Part shown: positions 1 to 6,211 of the stretch, in pieces
How positions within the stretch are numbered: the first letter of the stretch is position 1
How the letters are laid out: each line of letters opens with the position of its first letter
IMG/VR virus record: IMGVR_UViG_3300029267_003811
Location: 1 to 35,659 of that record
DNA length: 35,659 nucleotides
From: a virus
Reading direction: 5' to 3' (one strand)
The notes under the pieces: model-generated
Told to the model about the DNA's origin: nothing
Seen by the model: only the letters and a program-made list of their open reading frames with translations
Database searches by the model: none
Translations under genes and position numbers: made by a program

Positions 1-134
1 GCAACACGAGAGGCAAGCGGGACGGGACCGGGCCCCACAAGGGCAGCTACCAGCGCCGCACCAGCGGCACGGGGCGCCGGCAGGCCGCCGGCCAGAAGTG
101 CCCGAAGCGGCGCTGAGGGGTGCGCCGAGCGTGA
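1..134. repeat. Terminal direct repeat, left copy (circular closure)
   Basis: These 134 bases are identical to 35526-35659. The repeat cuts through a short gene that is complete only at the right end (35519-35641), and the left copy holds that gene's last codons, ending in TGA at 114-116. An exact overlap that interrupts a gene is what an assembler leaves when it closes a circle or meets a circularly permuted genome. It is less likely to be a true physical terminal repeat. The unique genome is therefore 35,525 bp and gene order should be read as circular. Confidence 0.95.
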
Positions 135-310
135 CGGCGGCGGACGAGTGGGCTGAGCCCGTGCGCGAGGGCGAGGGCGACGCCGCGAGGGGGCCGGAGG
201 GCTCCCCGGTGGCCGAGGGCGACATCGAGGCCTCGGTGGCCGGATTGCTCGATGCGCTCCGCCGGCTCCGCCCGCCGCCGGCAGCGGAGGAGGGAGGGAG
301 TCATGAGTGA
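131..310 (+). CDS. Small hypothetical acidic protein
   Basis: This is a 59-residue protein starting at GTG 131, with a GAGGGG ribosome site at 115-120. A GTG at 98 is an alternative, but it would overlap the preceding 40-residue gene. The product is rich in Glu, Ala and Gly, with a hydrophobic helix-like stretch (SVAGLLDALRRL) near the C-terminus. It ends in TGA 308-310 and overlaps the next gene's ATG at 303, so the two are probably translationally coupled. No family was recognised. It lies in the run of small early genes that crosses the circle junction. Confidence 0.5.
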   Translation: MTAADEWAEPVREGEGDAARGPEGSPVAEGDIEASVAGLLDALRRLRPPPAAEEGGSHE

Positions 311-722
311 GGACACCGGAGGCTATGCGGGGCTGACGCCGGACGAACGAGAGGAACTCGAACGGCTGAGGCTCCATGCGCTTTCTCCGGAGGAGGCGTG
401 GGAAAGGATTACCGGCCCTATTTCGCCAGAGCCGGGAGAGACGGTGTGGGTCCGCGTAGACACCCTCACTATTGTCGGCAATCGACTACTGAGCACGGTC
501 CGAATGCTACGGGCCGAGGTCGCCCGCCTGACCGCCGCCGAGGAGCGCGCCAAGGAGCTGCTGCGCATCGAGGCCGCGAGAACCGAGCGGCTGACTGCCA
601 CAATCCGCGACGCATGTGACTATGGCATCTCCGATGTAGGCCCGGATTCCGGTCGGATAACCGCGCGGGCCATTACCATTCTCTCGCAAGCAGCGGGGTT
701 TGAGGAGCAGGACGATGGCTAG
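303..722 (+). CDS. Hypothetical protein with a C-terminal domain duplicated in the next gene
   Basis: The product has 139 residues. The start is ATG 303, behind a GGAGGAGGGAGGG ribosome site. The N-terminus reads MSEDTGGYAGLTPDEREELE. The middle and C-terminus form a likely coiled coil (TAAEERAKELLRIEAARTER) followed by a short block, DYGISDVGPDSGRITARA. That C-terminal block is nearly identical to the C-terminus of the next protein, the result of a DNA duplication (545-744 against 1026-1225). The gene overlaps the next one by 8 bases. Function is unknown; such coiled-coil early phage proteins are often accessory or regulatory. Confidence 0.7.
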   Translation: MSEDTGGYAGLTPDEREELERLRLHALSPEEAWERITGPISPEPGETVWVRVDTLTIVGNRLLSTVRMLRAEVARLTAAEERAKELLRIEAARTERLTATIRDACDYGISDVGPDSGRITARAITILSQAAGFEEQDDG

Positions 723-744
723 GGACGACCTGAGCGCATCCCAA
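545..744 (+). repeat. Direct repeat copy A (about 200 bp)
   Basis: Bases 545-744 recur at 1026-1225, a constant offset of 481, with roughly eight mismatches in the 193 bases compared by eye. The unit spans the 3' end of one gene, the overlapping stop/start junction and the first ten codons of the next (MARDDLSASQ). It is a recent tandem-type duplication of a gene junction, not a mobile element, since no terminal inverted repeats were seen. Confidence 0.9.
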
Positions 745-1203
745 CTTCTGGCAGAGTTGCGGTCGAGCGAGTACGACTGGATGAGCGAGTATGGCCGGGA
801 TATCAGAATCGAAATCGAAGACGCTGACCCGGAGGAGACTAGATTCAATGTGATTTACGCAGATTGGGACGGGCATGAGTGGACCGTACCGATTGTGTAT
901 CTTGACGGAGAGTTCGCAATTGACATCGGGGATTGTGGAATGAACGACCTGACCCCGGCGGCCTATTGGGCTTACCTGTTCGTTAGTGGCTGTGGAGAGG
1001 TCCGGCGCCTCCGCGCCGCCGCGGCGCGCGCCAAGGAGCTGCTGCGCATCGAGGCCGAGAGAACCGAGCGGCTGACTGCCACAATCCGCGAAGCATGTGA
1101 CTATGGCATCTCCGATGTAGGCCCGGATAGCGGTCGGATAACCGCGCGGGCCATCACCATTCTCTCGCAAGCAGCGGGGGTTGAAGAGCAGGGCGATGGC
1201 TAG
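715..1203 (+). CDS. Hypothetical protein, chimera with a duplicated C-terminus
   Basis: This 162-residue protein starts at ATG 715 inside the end of the previous gene, with GAGGAGCAGG as ribosome site. The N-terminal 95 or so residues are unique, acidic and aromatic (EYDWMSEYGRDIRIEIEDADPEE is the acidic core), with modest GC content. The C-terminal 60 residues, from AARAKELLRIEAERTER onward, copy the C-terminus of the upstream protein. The protein thus looks like a new N-terminal domain joined to a duplicated tail. No family was recognised. Confidence 0.7.
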   Translation: MARDDLSASQLLAELRSSEYDWMSEYGRDIRIEIEDADPEETRFNVIYADWDGHEWTVPIVYLDGEFAIDIGDCGMNDLTPAAYWAYLFVSGCGEVRRLRAAAARAKELLRIEAERTERLTATIREACDYGISDVGPDSGRITARAITILSQAAGVEEQGDG

Positions 1204-1225
1204 GGACGACCTGAGCGCATCCCAA
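1026..1225 (+). repeat. Direct repeat copy B (about 200 bp)
   Basis: This is the second copy of 545-744, about 96% identical by eye. It supplies the C-terminus of the 715-1203 gene and the first ten codons of the 1196-1474 gene, so two consecutive genes begin with the same ten residues. Confidence 0.9.
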
Positions 1226-1474
1226 TCGGTGAAAGCCTCCTTGCAACGGGAACTCGATGAGGCCGAGACGAAAGCCTTGGATTCTCTGCGTCGCTACAAG
1301 TTTCAAATGTTCGGCTACTGGGCAGGGATATGGGTGCACCTGAACAGAGTGCTAGCCCCTTTTTGCGGAGGCCATAGACAGCCCAATCCCTTTGGTTTTC
1401 TGGTGCTGGCCGCGCGGGGAAAGCGGAGCGGAGCAGAACGACGCGCCCAGGCCGCGAAGCGGGAGGGGAAGTGA
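1196..1474 (+). CDS. Hypothetical protein sharing its first ten residues with the upstream gene
   Basis: The product has 92 residues, starting at ATG 1196 and overlapping the upstream stop. It opens with the same MARDDLSASQ as the preceding protein, then diverges into a charged helix (SVKASLQRELDEAETKALDS) and an aromatic segment (FGYWAGIWVHLNRV) that could contact a membrane. The tail is basic (RGKRSGAERRAQAAKREGK). It may be the remnant of whatever gene originally stood after the duplicated junction. Function is unknown. Confidence 0.6.
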   Translation: MARDDLSASQSVKASLQRELDEAETKALDSLRRYKFQMFGYWAGIWVHLNRVLAPFCGGHRQPNPFGFLVLAARGKRSGAERRAQAAKREGK

Positions 1475-2160
1475 TGGAGGACCTTCTGCAGCACTTTACC
1501 GCGCTGGGGACCCGAAGAGGAATCTCCTCTACGCCAAGGTATAACCTCAATGCCCCCAAGACCTACGGCGGCTGGCGCTACGCGACCGACGCCATTGTCT
1601 GTGTCCGTGTTCCGGACCCGGCATCCGAGGGGGAGCAAGGGCCTTCCGATTTTCCAGACGCCCAGGCGGCATTCTCGGAGATGGACCGCGGCCGTTGTGT
1701 GACCCCTTTGCCGCCGGCAACCGAGGCGCAGCGAGTAATACACTGCCCCGACTGCCACGAGGAGATTTGCAGCGAGTGCGACGGGATAGGGAGTCACATG
1801 TGCCCCGCATGCGGGCAGGATGTAGAGTGCGAAAGCTGCGACGGCACCGGTCGAGTGTCCGACACGGGCGCCCGTTGCCCGACGTGCGGCGGGCGCCGGG
1901 AAATCCTGGTGCGCGGCTACCAGAAAATAGACGGCTCTTGGTTCGACAGCCGATACATCCAGCGCATCCGCGAGTACTTGCCGAATCCCCTCTACTACGT
2001 GACGCCCAAGGGCATGTACTTCACGGCGGACGACGGCATCCAAGGAGTGCTAATGCCCGTCCGCCACGGCGCGGAGAAACAGGAAGAAGCCTGGGCGGCG
2101 GTGCGCGAGTTCGAGGCATGGGAGGCCGCGAAGCGGGAGGAGATGAAGGGAAATGAGTAA
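1474..2160 (+). CDS. DnaJ-type zinc-finger (CxxCxGxG) protein
   Basis: This 228-residue protein starts at ATG 1474, sharing its A with the upstream TGA, with a GGGAGGGG ribosome site at 1461-1468. Around residues 90-140 it carries a series of CxxC pairs (CPDC, CSEC, CPAC, CESC, CPTC), two of them in CxxCxGxG-like form (ECDGIG, SCDGTG). That is the pattern of the cysteine-rich zinc domain of DnaJ. There is no J domain and no HPD motif, so it is not a chaperone co-factor of the usual kind. The C-terminus is a separate domain with aromatic residues (NPLYYVTPKGMYF). A role in nucleic-acid or protein binding in early infection is inference. Confidence 0.7.
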   Translation: MEDLLQHFTALGTRRGISSTPRYNLNAPKTYGGWRYATDAIVCVRVPDPASEGEQGPSDFPDAQAAFSEMDRGRCVTPLPPATEAQRVIHCPDCHEEICSECDGIGSHMCPACGQDVECESCDGTGRVSDTGARCPTCGGRREILVRGYQKIDGSWFDSRYIQRIREYLPNPLYYVTPKGMYFTADDGIQGVLMPVRHGAEKQEEAWAAVREFEAWEAAKREEMKGNE

Positions 2161-2181
2161 ACGGGGTGCAACAAACTCATT

Positions 2182-2304
2182 ATGCACGTCACCGCTGCCC
2201 TGCCCTGCGACCCCGCCGGTGAGGACTTCCGGGGACCGGACGATTGCGGCGAGTGCCAGTGGTTCGACGTGTGCGCGCTAATTCACGAGGAGGCGAAGTC
2301 ATGA
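2182..2304 (+). CDS. Small cysteine-rich protein
   Basis: A 40-residue protein encoded from ATG 2182 to TGA 2302-2304, overlapping the next gene's start by ATGA. Its core is CGECQWFDVC, with a further Cys at residue 9, so four cysteines could bind one zinc. An alternative 42-codon reading frame from ATG 2153 covers the same DNA but has a shadow-like Ser/Thr/Pro/Arg composition. No strong ribosome site precedes ATG 2182, so the start could lie elsewhere. The cysteine pattern and the coupled stop argue that it is real. Confidence 0.5.
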   Translation: MHVTAALPCDPAGEDFRGPDDCGECQWFDVCALIHEEAKS

Positions 2305-2609
2305 ACCGCAAGGAGCAGAAGCGACTCGCGGCGCACTTCGCCGCGATGAAATCTCTTCAGGACCGCATCGCGGCTACGGATAAGGTCCTGCGGGGAATCC
2401 AGGACCGCATCCGCCGGTATCCCGGTCAGCCGCTACGCGTAAGCGTGAGCGTCGGCGGCCGGCAGTATCGGGACTACGGCACCTACGCCACCCTGCCCGC
2501 CGATCTCATCGGCCCGGCGTTCGTGCCGGTGCTGCGCGCAAAGCTCAAGGAGCTACGTCAGGAGTTGCGTGAGCTACCGGCGGTGGGGTCGCGGGAGGAG
2601 CGGCCATAG
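2301..2609 (+). CDS. Hypothetical basic protein
   Basis: This 102-residue protein starts at ATG 2301, with ribosome site GAGGAGG at 2287-2293. It starts with a basic helical segment (NRKEQKRLAAHFAAMKSLQDR) and ends with a second helix (LRAKLKELRQELRELP). Between them is a beta-like stretch (LRVSVSVGGRQYRDYGTYATL). It sits between the cysteine-rich small protein and the methyltransferase stub. No family was recognised. Confidence 0.65.
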   Translation: MNRKEQKRLAAHFAAMKSLQDRIAATDKVLRGIQDRIRRYPGQPLRVSVSVGGRQYRDYGTYATLPADLIGPAFVPVLRAKLKELRQELRELPAVGSREERP

Positions 2610-2824
2610 TGAACCGCCAGAACCCCGGCATCGGCCGGCTGGTCCTCTCGCTGTTCCCCGGGGCGGACCTTTTCTCGCGGCCGTTCGAGGCGCGCGGCTT
2701 CTGCGTGGTGCGCGGTCCGGAGAAACTGCTGGGCCAGGACGTGCGCGGCTGGCACGCGCCGGCCGGCCAGGGCGAGCTTTTCGCGGTAGACCGGAGGCCG
2801 GACGGATGGAAGGAGGGCTCCTAG
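2609..2824 (+). pseudogene. Truncated DNA cytosine-5 methyltransferase (N-terminal stub)
   Basis: The 71-residue product starts at GTG 2609 (TAGTG overlap). Residues 12-26 read VLSLFPGADLFSRPF, the SAM-binding motif I of cytosine-5 DNA methyltransferases. This is followed by ARGFCVVRGPEKLLGQDV and WHAP, the usual run-up to motifs II and III of phage enzymes. The frame then departs into GQGELFAVDRR and stops, before the catalytic PCQ motif. Full enzymes are several times longer. The stub cannot methylate DNA; it is either decay or a retained SAM-binding fold. The reading frame itself is intact and coupled to SSB downstream, which may be why it persists. Confidence 0.7.
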
Positions 2825-3196
2825 ATGGCCGCGCTGCGTTGTGAGGGATGGGGCCGGCTGGGCGCCGCGCCGGAGATCCGGCGCTCGGACAACGGCGGCC
2901 GGATCTGGGCCACCTTCTCCCTGGCCTTCAACGAGTCGTGGGAGGAGCACGGCCGGCGGGTCAAGCGCACCACCTGGCTGGACTGCGTCGCCTTCGGCGA
3001 GCTGGCCGACCGGCTGGGCCGGTGCGGCCGCGGCGAGGAAATATTCGTGCAGGGCACGGTACAGATGGACGCGTGGACGGACCCCGATGGCAGACAGCAC
3101 CGCAAGCACGAGCTCAAGGTCCTGCGCGCGGCGCGGACGCTGGCCGGAACTCAACCGGCTGGCGCGGCGCGCGGCGCGGACCCGGCGCCGGGCTGA
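2825..3196 (+). CDS. ssb: Single-stranded DNA-binding protein
   Basis: This 123-residue protein starts at ATG 2825 directly after the upstream TAG. It has the OB-fold layout of bacterial SSB: an opening strand GWGRLGAAPEIRRSDNGG, a middle strand WATFSLAFNESW, the conserved block TTWLDCVAFGELADRLG (compare WhrVvaFGklAE in the family), and QGTVQMDAWTDPDGRQ. It lacks the acidic DDDIPF-like C-terminal tip of host SSB, so it may not recruit host partners in the same way. It is first in the replication block. Its 3' end is overlapped by the next gene in another frame. Confidence 0.85.
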   Translation: MAALRCEGWGRLGAAPEIRRSDNGGRIWATFSLAFNESWEEHGRRVKRTTWLDCVAFGELADRLGRCGRGEEIFVQGTVQMDAWTDPDGRQHRKHELKVLRAARTLAGTQPAGAARGADPAPG

Positions 3197-3761
3197 CCGC
3201 GAGCGGCTCATCGCCGCGGCCTGGCCGCTGGCCCGCGAGCTGGCCGTCCTGGCGGCCTCCGCCATGGGCGCGCTCAACCGGCCGCTGGTCGATCCCGACG
3301 GCGCCGCCGCGCTCGCGCTCGCCGAGACGCTCAAGCGCTGGCGGCCGCGGCGCGGCGCGGCCTTCTCCACCTGCCTCAAGAGCCGCGTGCGCTTCCGGAC
3401 GGTCGACCAGATCCGCCGCGACACCCGTCACCGGCCATCCCTGGGGCGCGCGCGCCCGCCGGCGCGCTTCGTCTCGCTCGAGAGCCTCCGGCGCTCGCCG
3501 GAGTACCGTCTGATTGAGCCCGCCGCCCCGTCCGCCGACCCGCGGGATCAGCTCGCCGCCGAGCGCGCCGTGGCCCGGCTCTTCCGGCTGCCGCTCACCA
3601 GCCGGGAGCGCGTGGTCCTGCAGCTGCTCCTGGCGCACGGCACGCAGGACGCTGCGGCCAGGGCGTTGGGGGTGACTCCGTCCCGCATCTGGCAGGTGCT
3701 CGCCTCCGTCCGCCGGCTCGCGGCGGGAGAGAAATGTCGGCCGAAGGTCAACAGGGCGTGA
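3087..3761 (+). CDS. Sigma-70-like RNA polymerase factor or regulator
   Basis: The product has 224 residues if ATG 3087 is used, overlapping SSB by 110 bases; the only other ATG (3264) would cut off the first conserved helix. Residues from RERLIAAAWPLARELAV, through KRWRPRRGAAFSTCLKSRVRFR, match the order of sigma region 2 (a ...FDPERGVRFSTYA-like core). The C-terminal part has a region 4-like helix-turn-helix: LTSRERVVLQLLLAHGTQ, then AARALGVTPSRIWQVLASVR. It is short for a sigma factor and lacks regions 1 and 3. It could redirect host RNA polymerase to phage promoters or act as a diverged regulator. It is coupled upstream of the helicase. Confidence 0.65.
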   Translation: MADSTASTSSRSCARRGRWPELNRLARRAARTRRRADRERLIAAAWPLARELAVLAASAMGALNRPLVDPDGAAALALAETLKRWRPRRGAAFSTCLKSRVRFRTVDQIRRDTRHRPSLGRARPPARFVSLESLRRSPEYRLIEPAAPSADPRDQLAAERAVARLFRLPLTSRERVVLQLLLAHGTQDAAARALGVTPSRIWQVLASVRRLAAGEKCRPKVNRA

Positions 3762-3768
3762 CCCGGCG

Positions 3769-5184
3769 ATGCCCGCGCCCCGCGACGACCTCCCCGCCGA
3801 GCTGCCGCCGCATGACCCGGCCATGGAGCGCTCGGCCCTGGGCGCAGCGCTCATGGACCCGGAGGCCTGCGCGTCGGTCGCGAACCTCCTGCGGCCCTCG
3901 GACTTCTACGGCTCGGCCGAGCGGAGAGTCTTCAGCGCCATCCTCGATCTGCACCTGGCCGGCTCGCCGGTCGACCAGGCTCTGGTCCGCGCCGCGCTGG
4001 ATCGCGCCGAGCTGCTGCGCACCGAGGCGCGGCCCCAGGGGCTGGTCACCGCGGGACTGCTGGGCCAGTGCGTCGACGAGTGCCCGACCAGCGCGCACGC
4101 CGCCGTCTACGCCGCGCAGCTCGCAGAGCTGGGGGTCAAGCGGCGTATGGCCGCGAGCGCCGAGGCGCTCTCGCGCGCGGCCCGGGAGCCCGGCCGGCGC
4201 GCCGAGGATCTGCTCGGCGAGTTCCGCTCCGGCCTCGAGGAGCTGGAGCGCTCCGGCGGCGCCGCCGACCTGCCGCGGCTCAGCGCGGCCTACGGCGAGG
4301 TCGCCCGGCGCATCGAGGAGGGGCCTCCCAAGGACCTCTTGCACCCGCGGGGCTTCGAGCAGCTCCTGGAGCTCCTGCCCGGCCGCGGCCTCTGGCCGGG
4401 GCTATACGTCATGGGAGGCCCGCCCGGCGTCGGCAAGACCACCCTGGCCATGCAGCTCGTCGACGCTACCCTCCAGGAGCACCCCGAGGCGCCGGTGCTC
4501 TACGTGACCACCGAGATGACCGCGGCGGACCTCTTCTCCTCCTGCGTGGCCCGCGAGGCCGAGATCGACCTCCTGGACCTCCTGGGCGGGCGGCTGGACC
4601 CCGCGGAGAAGGAGCGCGCGGTGAGCGCCGCCGCCGCCATGGGCAACCGGCTGCGCCCGGTGCGGGTCAGCCGCGACCGGCGGGTCAGCCGGCTGCGCGC
4701 CCGGGCCCGCGAGATGCAGCCTCGGCTGGTGGTGGTCGACTACTTCCAGCAGATGACGCCCGAGAAGGACTTCGCCATGGCCAAGGACCGGGTGGACGCG
4801 GTGGCCGCCGAACTCATGCTCCTGCGCGACGAGCTGCCCCGGGCCCCGCTGGTGGTCCTGGCCGCGCACTCCCGGGGCGAGGGCAAGCGCCCCTACGCGC
4901 CCGGCCGCGGCCTGGCCGGCTTCAAGGAGACCGGCAACATCGAGTACTCCTCGGACCGCTGTCTGAACCTCGAATACACCGAGGAGGAATACAAGCGCTG
5001 GCGCGAGGTGCGCATGGGCCGGTCCGTGGAACTCAACCTGGTGCTGGTTAAGAACCGCATGGGGCGGCCCGGGCGGGTCGGCGTGGACTTCGTCGGGGGC
5101 ATCCAGAGGTTCGTGTTGGGCCAGGCCCGCATGTTCGGGCCGTCGCCGACGGGGGGAGGGGAGGACGGCGATGGGACGGGCTGA
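3769..5184 (+). CDS. dnaB: DnaB-type replicative helicase
   Basis: This 471-residue protein is close to the normal DnaB length. The N-terminal domain, DPAMERSALGAALMDPEAC and LLRPSDFYGSAERRVFSAI, is typical of DnaB. The RecA-like domain carries Walker A GGPPGVGKT at residues 216-224 and Walker B LVVVDYFQQM at about 320-329, with an AAHSRGEGKR segment beyond. It should unwind the phage DNA ahead of the fork as a ring hexamer. The start ATG 3769 is 7 bases after the upstream stop. The gene overlaps the next by 14 bases, consistent with co-translation of helicase and the adjacent winged-helix protein. Confidence 0.92.
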   Translation: MPAPRDDLPAELPPHDPAMERSALGAALMDPEACASVANLLRPSDFYGSAERRVFSAILDLHLAGSPVDQALVRAALDRAELLRTEARPQGLVTAGLLGQCVDECPTSAHAAVYAAQLAELGVKRRMAASAEALSRAAREPGRRAEDLLGEFRSGLEELERSGGAADLPRLSAAYGEVARRIEEGPPKDLLHPRGFEQLLELLPGRGLWPGLYVMGGPPGVGKTTLAMQLVDATLQEHPEAPVLYVTTEMTAADLFSSCVAREAEIDLLDLLGGRLDPAEKERAVSAAAAMGNRLRPVRVSRDRRVSRLRARAREMQPRLVVVDYFQQMTPEKDFAMAKDRVDAVAAELMLLRDELPRAPLVVLAAHSRGEGKRPYAPGRGLAGFKETGNIEYSSDRCLNLEYTEEEYKRWREVRMGRSVELNLVLVKNRMGRPGRVGVDFVGGIQRFVLGQARMFGPSPTGGGEDGDGTG

Positions 5185-5647
5185 GGAGATCATCGCCGAG
5201 GAGAAGGCCCGCCGCGCCGAGGAGGCCAAGGCGGCCAAGGGCAAGGGCCGGGGGGGGGCGTCCGCCGACCGCGGGGGGGCCAAGAGCAAGGGGCGCAAGC
5301 GCGGACCGGCCCGCCGCTGGCCGCTCCGGGAGTGGGTCCGGCGCGGCGCCTGGGCCCGGCTGCCGGCCGCGGCCCGGGCGGTCTATCCGGTGCTGCTGGT
5401 CTACGCGCACCCGAAGACCAGGCTCTTCTCGGCCGGGGGGCGGGGGGCGCTGGCCGCCGCCTGCGGCTGCGACGTGTCCACCGTCACCCGCGGCCTGGAG
5501 GCCCTGACCTCCACCGGCATGGTCCGCCGCTGGCAGAAGACCCGGATGGTCAACGGCTCGCCGCGCTCGGCCTTGTGGGTACAGATCCTCGAGCCGCCCG
5601 AGGAACCCGCGATCGCCGCCGAGGAACTCCCGGGCATGACCGACTAA
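5171..5647 (+). CDS. Winged-helix replication protein (possible initiator or helicase loader)
   Basis: A 158-residue product starts at ATG 5171, inside the end of the helicase gene, behind a GGGGAGGGGAGG tract. Residues 1-50 are a charged, low-complexity tail (Lys/Ala/Gly). Residues 55-130 form a helix-turn-helix of winged type: WARLPAAARAVYPVLLVYA, then LAAACGCDVSTVTRGLEAL and GMVRRWQKTR. Such proteins beside phage DnaB genes usually bind the origin or load the helicase. Palindromic repeats start 40 bases downstream and are plausible binding sites. The specific role is inference. Confidence 0.65.
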   Translation: MGRAEEIIAEEKARRAEEAKAAKGKGRGGASADRGGAKSKGRKRGPARRWPLREWVRRGAWARLPAAARAVYPVLLVYAHPKTRLFSAGGRGALAAACGCDVSTVTRGLEALTSTGMVRRWQKTRMVNGSPRSALWVQILEPPEEPAIAAEELPGMTD

Positions 5648-5668
5648 CGACCGGAAGAGGAGGGGCAG

Positions 5669-6211
5669 ATGAGGGGGTTCACGACCATGCAGGGCTGCGC
5701 GCCTAGTGTTTCCGGGGGGGTCTCTAACCTGCATAGCGCGCAGGGGTGCGCGCCAGCAGGGGGCGCGGATGGCCCGGTGCAAAGCGCGCAGGGTTGCGCG
5801 CCAGCAAAGCGCCGCAAGGCGCGCAGGGGTGCGCGCGTCTCTCTCTTAGAGAGAGAGAGTATCCGGTCGAGCCGGAGTTACTCTCCGTCTCGCCGGGGTG
5901 GGGTGTGGGTCAGGTTGGTTCTGGATCGGGGCGGGTCCTTTCTCTGTGCGGGGAGAGGTTGTTGGTGGGGAAGGTCTATACCACGGGTGGGGGGTGGTCG
6001 GGTTTCGCGGTTGGAGAATAACCCCGCGCTGGCGCTAAGTGTGCCTGTTTGCGGCGCTTGCTGTCCGAGTTCAGCGCAACACAAGACATATTATCGGACC
6101 CGGGGCGTCCCCCCCACGCCCCCCCCTCCCCCGCCGCCCGAGCCCTGGTTTTCTCCGGGCGTGCCGTTTTTGGGCGCCGAAGCCCCCCCCTCGAAGGGCC
6201 CCCGGCCATGA
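5669..6211 (+). CDS. Doubtful reading frame across the repeat region
   Basis: This is an open frame of 180 codons with a strong ribosome site (GGAAGAGGAGGGG just before ATG 5669) and a stop that overlaps the next gene as ATGA. The first 50 codons spell a repeated QGCAP motif because they run through the palindromic repeats. After about codon 60 the codons lose the strong third-position G/C bias of neighbouring genes and the product becomes a Gly/Arg/Pro-rich string. If translated, only the first part is likely to matter. A coding origin, as in lambda O, is the analogy; otherwise this is non-coding origin DNA. Confidence 0.25.
   Translation: MRGFTTMQGCAPSVSGGVSNLHSAQGCAPAGGADGPVQSAQGCAPAKRRKARRGARVSLLERESIRSSRSYSPSRRGGVWVRLVLDRGGSFLCAGRGCWWGRSIPRVGGGRVSRLENNPALALSVPVCGACCPSSAQHKTYYRTRGVPPTPPPPPPPEPWFSPGVPFLGAEAPPSKGPRP
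5685..5836. repeat. Palindromic iterons (candidate replication origin)
   Basis: Three perfect copies of GCGCGCA-N4-TGCGCGC lie at 5736-5753, 5784-5801 and 5819-5836, with spacers GGGG, GGGT and GGGG. A fourth, with a degenerate left arm, is at 5685-5702. Start-to-start spacings are 51, 48 and 35 bases. Each unit is an inverted repeat, as expected for dimeric protein binding. The position directly after the helicase and winged-helix genes fits an origin. Confidence 0.6.
5838..5856. other. CT/GA stem-loop beside the iterons
   Basis: TCTCTCTC and GAGAGAGA flank a TTA loop, giving an 8-bp perfect stem two bases after the last iteron. There is no T tract after it, so it is a weak terminator candidate. 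A cruciform or melting element within the origin is equally possible. A second small dyad, CCGG-N5-CCGG, follows at 5863-5875. Confidence 0.5.
5880..6207. other. Non-coding-like stretch: G/T-rich strand and an AT pocket
   Basis: About 5890-6010 is strongly G+T-rich on the + strand, with many runs of three to six G (possible G-quadruplexes), and 6105-6135 is a long C tract. Between them, GACATATTATCGG (6085-6097) is an AT pocket containing TATTAT, a -10-like hexamer without a good -35 at the normal distance. No conserved gene was seen here apart from the doubtful frame at 5669-6211. The stretch separates replication genes from packaging genes and may hold origin and promoter functions. Confidence 0.45.

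Noticed and set aside
545-1225. Insertion sequence
   Set aside because: The duplicated block has no transposase, terminal inverted repeats or target-site duplication.
2153-2281. 42-codon frame from ATG 2153
   Set aside because: It overlaps the 2182-2304 frame, whose cysteine spacing and ATGA coupling look real; the 2153 product is a Ser/Thr/Pro string.
5685-5836. CRISPR array
   Set aside because: Repeats are 18-base palindromes with irregular 17-33 base spacing, and no cas genes are present; iterons fit better.
6049-6207. N-terminal extension of the small terminase gene
   Set aside because: The upstream codons give a Pro/Ser-rich string through a C tract; the clear start is ATG 6208.
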